Source: Conchocele bisecta
Taxonomy: Eukaryota > Mollusca > Bivalvia > Lucinida > Thyasiridae
Reading direction: 5' to 3'
DNA length: 64,000 nucleotides
Assembly (NCBI GenBank): GCA_029237695.1
Contig: CM055275.1
Coordinates: forward strand, 82,888,068-82,952,067
The notes under the pieces were generated by a model, which was not told the origin of the DNA, made no database searches, and saw only the letters and a program-made list of their open reading frames with translations. Numbering within the stretch: the first letter of the stretch is position 1; each line of letters opens with the position of its first letter. Below are positions 35,281-48,300 of the stretch, one piece after another. The position numbers were made by a program, and so were the translations under genes.

Positions 35281-35388
35281 CCCGTCAACACAGTGCGTAT
35301 GTGCCGTGAAACATGGTGCCGTGAAACATTTTTGATATCCAGTCAATACAATTTTTGCATTTTACAGCCATTTGAAGGTGTTGACGGG
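35281..35388. mobile_element. Small TIR element CCCGTCAACAC, 108 bp
   Basis: 'cccgtcaacac' and 'gtgttgacggg' end it. Inside, 'gccgtgaaacatg' is repeated twice. The same element stands next to a family A palindrome at 58968 and, inverted, at 63635-63815, so the two travel together. Confidence 0.7.
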
Positions 35389-35394
35389 ATAAAT

Positions 35395-35750
35395 AGAATA
35401 GTATGTTAGTGCCGTGAATGGTAAAATATATCTGGCGCGGCACGGAAACGGGATGTGCTCGGCAGAGCCTCGCCCATCCCATTTCCTGAGGCTTGCCAGA
35501 TATTTGTTCCCATTCACGGCACTAACCTACTATTCTCTATCTATTTTCCTTATTTCTGAACCAAAGTATATGTTGTGACCACTCATTTGAACCGTCTCGG
35601 CGAGACGGTTCAAATGAGTGACCACTCATTTGAACCGTCTCGGCGAGACGGTTCAAATGAGTGATGACAACATATACTTCTGATGAGAAATAAAGAAATT
35701 ATTGAGCCTTGTGGGTATTTTTTCCCATTCACGGCACTAACCTACTATTC
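35395..35750. repeat. Family A palindrome followed by family B nested in a second family A copy
   Basis: 35395-35536 is a complete family A hairpin. Then 35564-35679 is family B with its centre duplicated (two runs of 'gaaccgtctcggcgagac'). From 35695 'attgagccttgtgggtattt' to 35750 is the remaining half of another A copy. The same A-B-A order is seen at 24380-24669. Confidence 0.75.
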
Positions 35751-35954
35751 TCTATATACAAGTATCAAGCAATTAAAAAATAAACAATGTTACATGTACT
35801 AAAATATACTTGTCGAAATTCCGTCAAATATTGAGTTGATGGTTGAAAAAGAAAGATTTTCCTATTGGAATTTAACTTGCCACAGCGAATCCAAACTGCT
35901 TAAATTTAGCAGTTGATACTTACAATATCATTTCAGAAACGTATGCATCTGTGC

Positions 35955-36148
35955 AAGATAAACGCAGTCATTTTGTATTAAACTATTTGAATCTTGTTCT
36001 TGAAAGCAATCAGCTTAATTGGCTGAGCATGAGCTATGTTACAGCCCAGGCACAGTGAATCAAACTGCATTACTGCGATTTCATATTGACAATAGATGTT
36101 CAGAAATGTTGACATATGTGCAAGACTAACGCAGGCGATGGTGTATGT
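35955..36148. mobile_element. Foldback MITE family C
   Basis: Ends 'gcaagataaacgcagtc' and 'gcaagactaacgcaggcg' have the same orientation text as in other copies. The centre carries 'gcaatcagcttaattggctg'. Confidence 0.55.
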
Positions 36149-36159
36149 ACGACTCTCTG

Positions 36160-37138
36160 CCACATATTGGACTTCTAAATGCGCATGCCCGTCGGGAATT
36201 TCGCATTATTGCAATAAGTCTCGCCATATCGCCACGTAACAAGTTATTTGCTTTAGTGGACATTGGCTGTCTATGTTCACAATGGAGATGGAATGTCAAT
36301 AGGGTCACGACGGAATCGGGAGAAAATACACTACTAGACGGCTGCGGGAGCCAGAAATTTAGCGGCTGGAAGTTACGACATGAAACAACAACAAACGCGG
36401 ATATGTTTAAAATGACAGGCGATCGGCTGTGTTTAAAGGTCCACACTTTTTCTATATAAACCTAACAAATGGCCACACATGTTACTATTCTCTGCTACTT
36501 TCATTTTTCGTACGGGTGTTGTGGGATCTATTTTATCATAACCTGCACCCATTCTGCTCTGGATATTCACTAATTAAATTATAGGTTTAATTATAGTTAA
36601 GAAAGATAAATTCAATCTCCTGTGACCATCCTGGTGGTTGCGCAAAAATTCAGCGGCTGTCCAGAATTGAAACCGCCTCATATGACAAACATGCTCCGAC
36701 TTACAAAATAATCCCAAAGCATATGCTGATGTAAATGATACATTAACATGCCTGTCCAGTAGATTAGTGCATCAATTGACTGCTTTCTGCAAGCAAAGCG
36801 TGTCTATGGCAAAGCAACTCTGGCTTATTTTCTTAACGTACTGCTTTTGACTACACCGCGCATGAATATCTGATGATTCAGTATGGTTAAGCCTAAAATA
36901 AAATAGGAATACAACTCGCATGAGACAATAACAATACAAAACAATCGTTAACTATGAATTTGCTATGTTTGATCAATTACCCTACACACCTATTATGTTA
37001 ACATAGTCTCGTTTCGTAGGAAATCTGTAACTTCGTTTAATAAATACCATAAACATGACATCGTTCGACCAATGAAATGTCACCGATAGTAGTTTTCAAA
37101 TTCGGATTGACCGTAGTGAATTTGCGTCGTATAAATAG
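36160..37138. other. Non-coding, no gene supported
   Basis: Open frames of about 105 codons on both strands near 36130-36450 mirror each other and show no domain. 36480-36590 is a single arm related to the foldback at 32941. Confidence 0.4.
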
Positions 37139-37282
37139 GGGATCTTACATGAGTTATGATTTAATGATATTTATTAAACGAGTTTACTGATTTCATAAGA
37201 AACTCGGCATGGCCGAGTTTCTTATGAAATCAGTTAACTCGTTTATAAATATCATATTGAATCATCACTCATGTAAGATCCT
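37139..37282. repeat. Long near-perfect hairpin, ~70-nt arms
   Basis: 'gggatcttacatgagttatg' to the centre 'ggcatggcc' and back to 'actcatgtaagatcc'. Only a few mismatches. A fragment ('ttactgattt') may recur at 59390. Confidence 0.85.
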
Positions 37283-37289
37283 CTATGTA

Positions 37290-37747
37290 CGCAGAGGGTG
37301 AGAAAATGAAGCGAGGCGCTGACGGTGATGGTATGAATTCAGGTACGATTTAAGGAAAACCCTACAAGCCAGCCAACCACAATTAAACAACAACAAATGG
37401 CAGCGTTTGCTAAGCTAATCCCCTTGCTGGCAGCCTTGATACTAATGAAAAAATGAACAGTTTTTGTTTGGTCAATTACCCTACACACCTATTTTCTGGT
37501 ACGAGATTTCTCACGAATGACATGACATTCCGAAAGTAATTTCGAGAACAAATCAGGCAAGCGAGTTTTGATATGTATCGTTCTCGGTGCACGACTGCCA
37601 GACAAGAATCTAAAGCCGGTTTCGAAACCACCTCATATTTTGTTTTCGCTGACGGTATTGGCATAACATTTCCAAAATGTTCATTGTTGATGTTGTTCGA
37701 ACCAGCTATACGGGTGCAGTCATTTGCAATGATGCATGAGCAAGCAT
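37290..37747. other. Non-coding, no gene seen
   Basis: No repeat or exon recognised. Confidence 0.35.
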
Positions 37748-37841
37748 AGTTGCGAATTGTAACTCTTGCAATATACTCCCGTACCGTCCGTAGACTTCGG
37801 ACGGTACAGGAGTAACTTGCAAGACATACCGTTTGCAACTA
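37748..37841. repeat. Hairpin MITE 'agttgcgaa...ctcccgtaccgtccg', copy 1
   Basis: Arms 'ctcccgtaccgtccgtag' / 'cggacggtacaggag' plus the outer 'agttgc' / 'gcaact'. Copy 2 at 59820-59915 shares arms but differs in the loop. Confidence 0.8.
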
Positions 37842-38319
37842 GTGCAAGCAGAGCTAGCAGAATTTTTAAATGCATCATGCCCATCCCATACACTCAACCT
37901 ATTATTATCACACTTCACATATGTCCCCGAGTGCTGTCAGGAAAATCAGACACGACACGGGTATGTGAGTGGGATAAATTGGAGCACGTTGTCCGAATAT
38001 ACGATCGATAATGTACTTACTTATCTCCTCGTACATGTGGACAAACGGTGCTCTAATAATTACATAAACCTTTGTTTTTCGAGTCACACGCATGCAACTT
38101 GTAGGGTAGGTGCTAACGATATAGAAAATCCACAATACCAGTATTGAGTACATCCGCCAACTGTCCCGTGATACCACTTTATGGTAGCAAGCCGAGGACA
38201 TTTGCTCATTTATCGAAACACAGACAAATATACCAAACCCTTGCGACCAGTGTAGATGGGTATATATGCAGACCTTATACACCTCTATACTGGTCGCAAA
38301 ACCCATAATACTCATTTAC

Positions 38320-38460
38320 GTCCACGTATGCGGTTACATCGCCGCTCCAAATCCCGTTGTAATTGGTGTCTGTGGCAAGCAATAGAAGCACAATCGGACG
38401 GCGGTGTTTGTACAGGCGTGGTGCTGTATGTACCAGACCGCTCACTACAGACATTCTCAC
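38320..38460. repeat. Repeat L, left of array 2
   Basis: 'tatgcggttacatcgccgc', 'gtgtctgtggcaagcaatag', 'agaagcacaatcggacgg' and 'accagaccgctca' recur in the same order and orientation at 50683-50825, just right of array 2. Confidence 0.7.
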
Positions 38461-38496
38461 TTATTATCCCTTCGCCGATAGGCAAGAGGGGACAGA

Positions 38497-38578
38497 TATT
38501 GTTAGTCCGTACGTACGCACGTGCCTGCGTATGTACGTGCCTGCGTGCGTACGTGCGTGCGTAAATGCATGCATGCTC
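38497..38578. repeat. CGTACGTG-type purine/pyrimidine-alternating microsatellite
   Basis: 'cgtacgtacgcacgtgcctg' and variants; alternating bases could favour Z-DNA (inference). Confidence 0.75.
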
Positions 38579-38579
38579 T

Positions 38580-39152
38580 AGTAACACCTTTCATGTTTCA
38601 ACAACTCACGAACCGCTTCACCAATTATGTTAATATTTGGTGGCAATGTGTGTTTGTTGATGGTGCTCTGTTTTACATACGACCCACGTCCGACAGCCCA
38701 AGGTCAATGTCACTGAGGACCTATGTTCACCTTGATTGTAAGGCAAACAAAAAAGTGTTTTGTATTATCAAGCGAGAGGATTAGATTAGTGATAACGATG
38801 CCCTTGTTAGAATATATTGTCTATATATAAGGACTCAGCTGGGACATTAATACTGCCATTATGTCATTGTTGGTTTTCGCTGATTCTAGTAACTTAATAC
38901 AATTATTTTCTAAATACGAGTACGTTGAACGTGTGCGTCACCTGACACAGTTTCAATCCAAGCCGCTGAATCTTCGGGCCACCAGCAGAGTGAATTTATT
39001 GTTCTTATTAACTAGCCGAACCTTCATTTTAATTAGTGTACATAGAAAGCAGGATAGTGCAGATTACGGAGACACCTGCCCCAAAAAAGAATCCATAACA
39101 AGAAGAACTGTAACAGACAATAGCCATAGTTGTTGCAAATGGTTAAGTTTTA
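38580..39152. other. Non-coding, no gene seen
   Basis: 38843-38880 ('gggacattaatactgccatt') resembles 51352-51400 on the far side of array 2. Confidence 0.4.
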
Positions 39153-39315
39153 CAGTGGAACCACTCTAAATCGAACAACCTTGCAACATCGACGTATTAA
39201 ATTATGGACGATTTCAATGTCAAATATCGCTGATGTTTATCGGTGTTCGTGATTGCAATGCATAAAGCATGTGTTTCAGATTTCCCAGGGTGTCCGATTT
39301 AGAGATGTTCCACTG
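39153..39315. mobile_element. pogo/Tigger-like MITE with TA TSD, 163 bp
   Basis: Ends 'cagtggaaccactctaaatc' and 'gatttagagatgttccactg', with TA at 39151-39152 and 39316-39317. Array 2 starts at its right edge. Confidence 0.75.
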
Positions 39316-42300
39316 TATAGGAAATTTCAATGGTGGTGGTCCAACGAGGATACAATAGCCAAACTTGTGATAACTGGTTATGTTATATATGAAAATACAA
39401 TGGGCCGGTCCACGCAGGATACAATAGCCAAACGTGTGGTAACTGGTTATGTTATATAGGACAATACAATGGGCCGGTCCACCCAGGATACAATAGCCAA
39501 ACTTGTGGTAAATGGTTTGGTTATATGGAACAACACAATGGGAGGTTCACCCAGGATACAATAGTCACATGTGTGGTAAATGGTTAGGTTATATAGTACA
39601 CTACCATGGGCCGCTCCACCCAGGATACAATAGTAAAACTTGTGGTAGATGGTTTGGTTATATAGGACAATACAATGGGCCGATCCAACCAGGATACAAT
39701 AGCCAAACGTGTGACAAATAGTTAGGTTATATAGGACAATGCAATGGGCCGGTCCACCCAGGATACAATAGTCAAACTTCTGGCAAATAGCTAGGTTATA
39801 TAGGACAATGCAATGGGCCGGTACACCCAGGATACAATTGCCAAACTTGTGGTAAATAGTTTGATTATATAGGATAATACAATGGGCCGGACCACCCAGG
39901 ATACAATAGTCAAACTTGAGGTAAATGGTCAGGTGATATAGGACAATACAATGGGCCGGTCCACCCAGGATACAATAGTCAAACTTGTGGTAAATGGTTA
40001 GGTTATATAGTACAATACAAAGGGCCGGTCCACCGAGGATACAATAGTCAAACTCGTGGTTAATGGTTAGGTTATATAGGACAATACAATGGACCGGTCC
40101 ACCCAGGATACAATAGTCATACTTGTGGTAAATGTATAGGTTATATAGGATAATGCAATGGGCCGGTTCACCCAGGATACAATAGTCAAACTTGTGTTAA
40201 ATGGTTTGGTTATATAGTACAATACAAAGGGCCGGTCCATCGAGGATACACTAGTCACATGTTTTGTAAATGGTTATGTTATATAGGACAATACAATGGG
40301 CCGATCCACCCAAAATACCATAGTCACATGTTTTGTAAATGGTTATGTTATATAGGACAATACAATGGGCCGGTCCACGCAGAAAACAATAGTCACATGT
40401 ATGCTAAATGGTTAGTTTATGTAGGACAATACAATGGGCTGGTCCACCCAGGATACAATAGTCACATGTATGGTAAATGGGTAGGTTATATAGGACAATA
40501 CAATGGGCCGGTCCGCCCAGAATACAACAGTCACATGCATGGTAAATGGTTAGGTTATGTAGGACAATACAATTGGCCGGTCCACCCAGGATACAATAGT
40601 CACATGTATGGTAAATTGTTAGGTTATATAGGACACTACAATGGGCCGATCCACCCAGGATCAAATAGCCAAACTTGTGGCAAATTGTTTGGTTATATAG
40701 GACAATACAATGGGCCGGTTCACCGAGGATACAATAGCCAAACGTGTGGCAAAAGGTTTGGTTATATAAGACAATACAATGGGCCGGTCCACCCAGGATA
40801 CAATAGTCACATGTATGCTAAATAGTTAGTTTATGCAGGACAATACAATGGGCCGGTCCACCCAGGATACAATAGTCATACTTGTGGTAAATGTATAGGA
40901 TATATACGATAATGCAATGGGCCGGTCCACCCAGGATACAATAGTCAAACTGGTGGTAAATTGTTTGGCTATATAGGACAATACAATCGACCGGTGCACC
41001 CTGGATTCAATAGCCAAACGTGTGGTATATGATTAGGTCATATAGGACAATGCAATGCGCCGGTCCACCCAGGACACATTTGTCAAACTTGTGGCAAATG
41101 GTTTGGTTATATAGGACAATACAATGGGCCGGTCCACCCAGGATACAATAGTCAAACTTGTGGTAAATATATAGGTTATATAGGACAATGCAATGGGCCG
41201 GTCCGCACAGGATACAATAGTCAAACTTGTGGTAAATGGTTTGGTTATATAGTACAATACAAAGGGCCCGGTCCACCCAGGATGCAATAGTCACAGTTTT
41301 GTAAATGGTTTAGTTATACAGGACAATACAATGGCCGTCCACCCAGAATGCAACAGTCACATGTTTTTTGTAAATGGTTTATGTTATATAGGACAATATA
41401 AGGGCCGGTACCACCCTGAATACAATATTCACATGTTAATGCTAGATGGTTAGCTTATGGTAGGACAATACAATGGGCCGGTCCACAGAGGACACAATTG
41501 TCACATGTATGCTAAAAGGTTATGTTATATAGGACAATACAATGTGCCGCTCCACCTAGGATACAATAGTCACATTTATGGTAAATGGATTGGTTAATTT
41601 TGTAGGACAATACCATTGGCGGGCCGGTCCACCCAGGATACAACAGTCACATGTATGGTAAATGGTTAGGTTAAATAGGAAACTACAATGGGCCGGTCCA
41701 CCCAGGATACAATAGTCAAAGGTGTGGTAAATTGTCAGGTTATATAGGATAACACAATCGGGCCGGTCCACCCAGGATAAAACAATGTCTAAACTGTGGG
41801 CAAATGGTTAGGTTTATATAGAACAATACAAATGGGGCCGGTCCACGCAGGATACAATAGTCAAACTTGTGGCAAATGGTCAGGTTATATAGGACAATGC
41901 AGTGGGTAGGTCCACCCAGGATACAACAGTCAAATTGTAGTGGTAAATTGTTTGGTTATATAGGAAAATACAATTGGCCGTCCACGCAGGAAATACAAGA
42001 GTCAAACCTGTGGTAAAACATGGTTTAGGTTATATAGTACAATATAATGGGCCGCCACCCCCAGGATAAAACATCAAACTTGTGGTAAATGATAGGTTAT
42101 ATAGTACAATACAATGGGCCTGTCTACCCAGGATACACTATTCAAACTTGTGGTAAAATGATTTTTGGTTGTATAGTACAATGCAATGGTTCGGTCCACC
42201 CAGGATACAATAGTTAAATTGTTGTGGTAAATGGTTTTGGTTATATAGGACAATACAATGGCCGGTTTTCACGCAGGATACAATAGTCAAACTTGTGGTA

Positions 42301-45300
42301 AATGGTTAGGTTATATAGTACAATATAATAGGCCGGTCCACCCAGGATACAATAGTGAAACTTGTGGAAAATGTAAAATGTTATATATTCAATACAGGGC
42401 CGGTCAACACAGGATACATAGCCAAACTTGTGGTAAATGTTTTGGTTATATATCACAATTCAATGGGCCGGTCCACCGATGATACATTAGCAACAATTGT
42501 GGTAAAAGGTTATGTTATATAGGATAACACAATGGGCCGGTCCACCCAGCATACAATAGTTAAACTTGTGGGAAATGGTTTGGTTATATATTACAATGCA
42601 ATGCGCCGGTCCACCCAGGACACAATTGTCAAACTTGTGGCAAATGGTTTGGTTATATAGGACAATACAATGGGCCGGTCCACCCAGGATACAATAGTCA
42701 AACTTGTGGTAAATATATAGGTTATATAGGACAATGCAATGGGCCGGTCCGCACAGGATACAATAGTCAAACTTGTGGTAAATGGTTTGGTTATATAGTA
42801 CAATACAAAGGGCCGGTCCACCCAGGATGCAATAGTCACATGTTTTGTAAATGGTTATGTTATACAGGACAATACAATGGGCCGGTCCACCCAGAATGCA
42901 ACAGTCACATGTTTTGTAAATGGTTATGTTATATAGGACAATATAATGGGCCGGTCCACCCTGAATACAATAGTCACATGTATGCTAGATGGTTAGCTTA
43001 TGTAGGACAATACAATGGGCCGGTCCACAGAGGACACAATTGTCACATGTATGCTAAAAGGTTATGTTATATAGGACAATACAATGTGCCGCTCCACCTA
43101 GGATACAATAGTCACATGTATGGTAAATGGTTTGGTTATGTAGGACAATACATTGGGCCGGTCCACCCAGGATACAACAGTCACATGTATGGTAAATGGT
43201 TAGGTTAAATAGGAAACTACAATGGGCCGGTCCACCCAGGATACAATAGTCAAAGGTGTGGTAAATTGTCAGGTTATATAGGACAACACAATCGGCCGGT
43301 CCACCCAGGATACAATAGTCAAACTTGTGGCAAATGGTTAGGTTATATAGAACAATACAATGGGCCGGTCCACGCAGGATACAATAGTCAAACTTGTGGC
43401 AAATGGTCAGGTTATATAGGACAATGCAGTGGGTAGGTCCACCCAGGATACAACAGTCAAATTGTAGTGGTAAATTGTTTGGTTATATAGGAAAATACAA
43501 TTGGCCGGTCCACGCAGGATACAAGAGTCAAACCTGTGGTAAATGGTTAGGTTATATAGTACAATATAATGGGCCGGTCCACCAAGGATAAAACAGTCAA
43601 ACTTGTGGTAAATGATTAGGTTATATAGTACAATACAATGGGCCTGTCTACCCAGGATACACTATTCAAACTTGTGGTAAATGTTTTGGTTGTATAGTAC
43701 AATGCAATGGGTCGGTCCACCCAGGATACAATAGTTAAATTGTTGTGGTAAATGGTTTGGTTATATAGGACAATACAATGGGCCGGTTCACGCAGGATAC
43801 AATAGTCAAACTTGTGGTAAATGGTTAGGTTATATAGTACAATATAATAGGCCGGTCCACCCAGGATACAATAGTGAAACTTGTGGTAAATGGTTATGTT
43901 ATATAGTTCAATACAATGGGCCGGTCAACACAGGATACAATAGCCAAACTTGTGGTAAATGTTTTGGTTATATATCACAATTCAATGGGCCGGTCCACCG
44001 ATGATACATTAGCAACAATTGTGGTAAAAGGTTATGTTATATAGGATAACACAATGGGCCGGTCCACCCAGCATACAATAGTTAAACTTGTGGGAAATGG
44101 TTTGGTTATATATTACAATACAATGGGCCGGTCCACCAAGGATACAATAGTCAAACTTGTGGTAAATGGTCAGGTTTAATCGGACAATACAATGGGGCTG
44201 TCCACCCAGGACACAATAGCAAAACTTGTGGTAAATTGTTTCGTTATATAGGACAATACAATGGGCCGGTCCACACAGGATACAATAGTCAATATTGTGA
44301 TAAACAGTTTGGTTATATCGGACTATTCAATGGGCCGGTCCACCCAGGATACAATAGTCAAAATTGTGGTAAATGCATAGGTTAGATAGGACAATACAAT
44401 GGGCCGGTCCTCCGATGATACAATAGCCAAACTTGTGGTAAAGGGTTTGGTTATATATGACAATACAATGGGCCGGTCAACCCAGGATACAACAGTCAAA
44501 CTTGTGGTAAATGGATACGTTATATAGGACAATGCAATGAGCTGGTCCACACAGGATACAATAGTCAAACTTGTGGTAAATTGTCAGGTTATATAGGATA
44601 ACACAATGGGCCGGTCCACCCAGGATACAATAGCCAATCTTGTAGTAAATTGTTTGGTTATATAGTACTATACAAAGGGCCGGTCCACCGAGGATACAAT
44701 AGTCACATGTTTTGTAAATGGTTATGTTATATAGGACAATACAATGGGCCGGTCCATCCAGAATACAATAGTCACATGTATGCTAAATGGTTAGCTTATG
44801 TAGGACAATACGATAGGCCGGTCCACCCAGGATACAATAGTCACATGTATGGTAAATGGTTATGTTATATAGGACAATACAATGTGCCGGTCCACCCATG
44901 ATTCAATAGTCACATGTATGGTAAATGGTTTGGTTATGTAGGTCAATACAATGGTCCGATCCACCCAGGACACAATAGTCACATGTATGGTAAATTGTTA
45001 GGTTATATAGGAAAATACAATGGGCCGGTCCACCCAGGATTCAATATTCAAAGTTGTGGTAAATTGTCAGGTTATATAGAACAATACAATGGGCCGGTCC
45101 ACGCAGGATACAATAGTAAAACTTGTGGTAAATGGTTTAGTTATATAGTAAACTACAATGGGCCGGTCAACACAGGATACAATAGCCAAAATTGTGGTAA
45201 ATGTTTTGGTTATATATGACAATGCAATTGGCCGGTCCAACGATGATACATTAGCAACAATTGTGGTAAATGGTTATGTTATATAGGATAACACAATGGG

Positions 45301-48300
45301 CCGGTCCACCCAGGCTACAATATTAAACTTGTGGGAAATGGTTTGGTTATATAGTACAATACAATGGGCCGGTCCGCCGAGGATACAATAGCCAAATTTA
45401 TGGTAAATGGTTTGGTTATATATTACAATACAATGGGCCGGTCCACCCAGGATGAAATAGTCAAACTTGTGGTAAATGTTAAGGCTATATAGGACAATGC
45501 AATGGACCGTTCCACCCAAGACACAATAGCCAAACTTGTGGTAAATGGTTTGGTTATATAGGACAATACAATTGGCCGGTCCAACCAGGATACTATAGTC
45601 AAACTTGTGGCAAATTGTCAGGTTATATAGGACAATGCAATGGGTCGGTCGACCCAGGATACAATAGTCAAATTTTTGTGATAAATGGTTTGGTTATATA
45701 GGACAATACAATGGGCCGGTCCACGCAGGACACAATAGTCAAACTTGTGGCAAATGATTAGGTTATATAGTACAATACAATTGCCGGGTCCGCCCAGGAT
45801 ACAGTAGTCAAACTTGTGGTAAATGATTAGGTTATATAGTTCAATACAATGGGCATGTCTACCCGGGATACAATATTCAAACTTGTGGCAAATGGTTTGG
45901 TTATATAGGACAATACAATGGGCCGGTCCACCCAGGATACACTAGTCAAACTTATGGTAAATGGATAGGTTATATAGGACAATGCAATGGGCCAGTCCGC
46001 ACAGGATACAATAGTCAAACTTGTGGTAAAGGGTCAGGTTATATAGGATAACACAATGGGCCGGTCCACCCGGGATACAATAGTCAAACTTGTGGTAAAT
46101 GGATAGGTTATATAGGACAATGAAATGGGCCGGTCCGCACAGGATACAATAGTCAAACTTGTGGTAAAGGGTCAGGTTATATAGGATAACACAATGGGCC
46201 GGTCCACCCGGGATACAATAGTCAAACTTGTGGTAAATTGTTTGGTTATATAGTACAATACAAAGGGCCGGTCCACCCAGGATACAATAGTCACATGTTT
46301 TGTAAATGGTTATGCTATATAGGACAATACAATGGGCCGGTCCACCCAGAATGCAACAGTCACATGTTTTGTAAATGGTTATGTTATATAGGACAATACA
46401 ATGGGCTGGTCCACCCTGAATACAATAGTCACATGTATGCTAAATGGTTAGCTTATGTAGGACAATACAATGGGCCGATCCACACGGGATACAATAGTCA
46501 CATGTATGGTAAATGGTTATGTTATATAGGACAATACAATGGGCCGGTCCACCCAGGATACAACAGTCACATGTATGGTAAATGGTTAGGTTATATAGGA
46601 AAATACAATGGGCCGGTCCACCCAGGATACAATAGTCAAAGGTGTGGTAAATTGTCAGGTTATATAGGATAACACAATCGGCCGGTCCACCCAGGATTCA
46701 ATAGTCAAACTTGTGGCAAATGGTTTGGTTATATAGAACAATACAATGGGCCGGTCCACGCAGGATACAATAGTCAAACTTGTGGTAAATGGTCAGGTTA
46801 TATAGGACAATACAATGAGCCGGTCCACCCAGGACACAATAGCCAAACTTGTGGTAAATTGTTTGGTTATATCGGACAATACAATGGGCCGGTCCACCCA
46901 GGATACAATAGTCAATATTGTGATAAATGGTTTGGTTATATCGGAGTATTCAATGGGCCGGTCCACCCAGGATACAATAGTCAAAATTGTGGTAAATGCA
47001 TAGGTTAGATAGGACAATACAATGGGCCGGTCCTCCGATGATACAATAGCCAAACTTGTGGTACCGGGTTTGGTTATATATGACAATACAATGGGCCGGT
47101 CAATCCAGGATACAATAGTCAAACTTGTGGTAAATGGATACGTTATATAGGACAATGCCATGGGCTGGTCCACACAGGATACAATAGTCAAACTTGTGGT
47201 AAATTGTCAGGTTATATAGGATAACACAATGGGCCTGTCCACCCAGGATACAATAGTCAAACTTGTGGTAAATTGTTACGTTATATAGTACAATACAATT
47301 GGCCAGTCCGCCCAGGATACATTAGTCAAACTTGTGGTAAATGATTAGGTTATATAGTTCAATACAATGGGCATGTCTGCCCGGGATACAATATTCAAAC
47401 TTGTGGTAAATGGTTTGGTTTAATGGACAATACAATGGGCCGGTCCAACCAGGATACAATAGTCAAACTTGTGGTAAATAGTTTGGTTATATAGTACAAT
47501 GCAATGGGCCGGTCAACATAGGACACAATAGCCAAAATTGTGGTAAATGTTTTGGTTATATATGACAATGCAATGGGCCGGTCCAACGATGATACATTAG
47601 CAACAATTGTGGTAAATGGTTATGTTATATAGAATAACACAATGGGCCGGTCCACCCAGGATACAATAGTTTAACTTGTGGGAAATGGTTTGGTTACATA
47701 GTACAATAAAATGGGCCGGTCCGCCGAGGATACAATAGCCACACTTGTGGTAAATGGTTTGGTTATATATTACAATACAATGGGCCGGTCCACCCAGGAT
47801 ACAATAGTCAAACTTGTGGTAAATCGTTTGGTTATATAGTACAATGCAATGGGCCGGTCAACACAGGATACAATAGCCAAAATTGTGGTAAATGTTTTGG
47901 TTATATATGACAATGCAATGGGCCGGTCCAACGATGATACATTAGCAACAATTGTGGTAAATGGTTATGTTATATAGAATAACACAATGGGCCGGTCCAC
48001 CCAGGATACAATAGACACACTTGTGGAAAATGGTTTGGTTATTTAGTACAATAACATCGGCCGGTCCACCCAGGATACAATAGTCAAACTTGTGGTAAAT
48101 TGTTTGGTTATATATTACAATACAATGGACCGTTCCACCGTTACCACCCGAAAGGATACAATAGTCCAGAAACTTGTGGTAAATGGTTTGGTTATATACA
48201 ATACAATACCCAGGACCTAGTTCCACATGAGACACAATAGCCAAACTTGTGGTAAATGGTTTGGTTATATAGGACAATACAATGGGCCGGTCCACCCAGG

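Noticed and set aside
36126..36459. Overlapping ~105-codon frames on both strands
   Set aside because: Mirror-image open frames without domain, splice or codon support.
38861..39169. 102-codon frame ending FTVEPL
   Set aside because: Its end is the pogo-like MITE terminus and the rest shows no domain.
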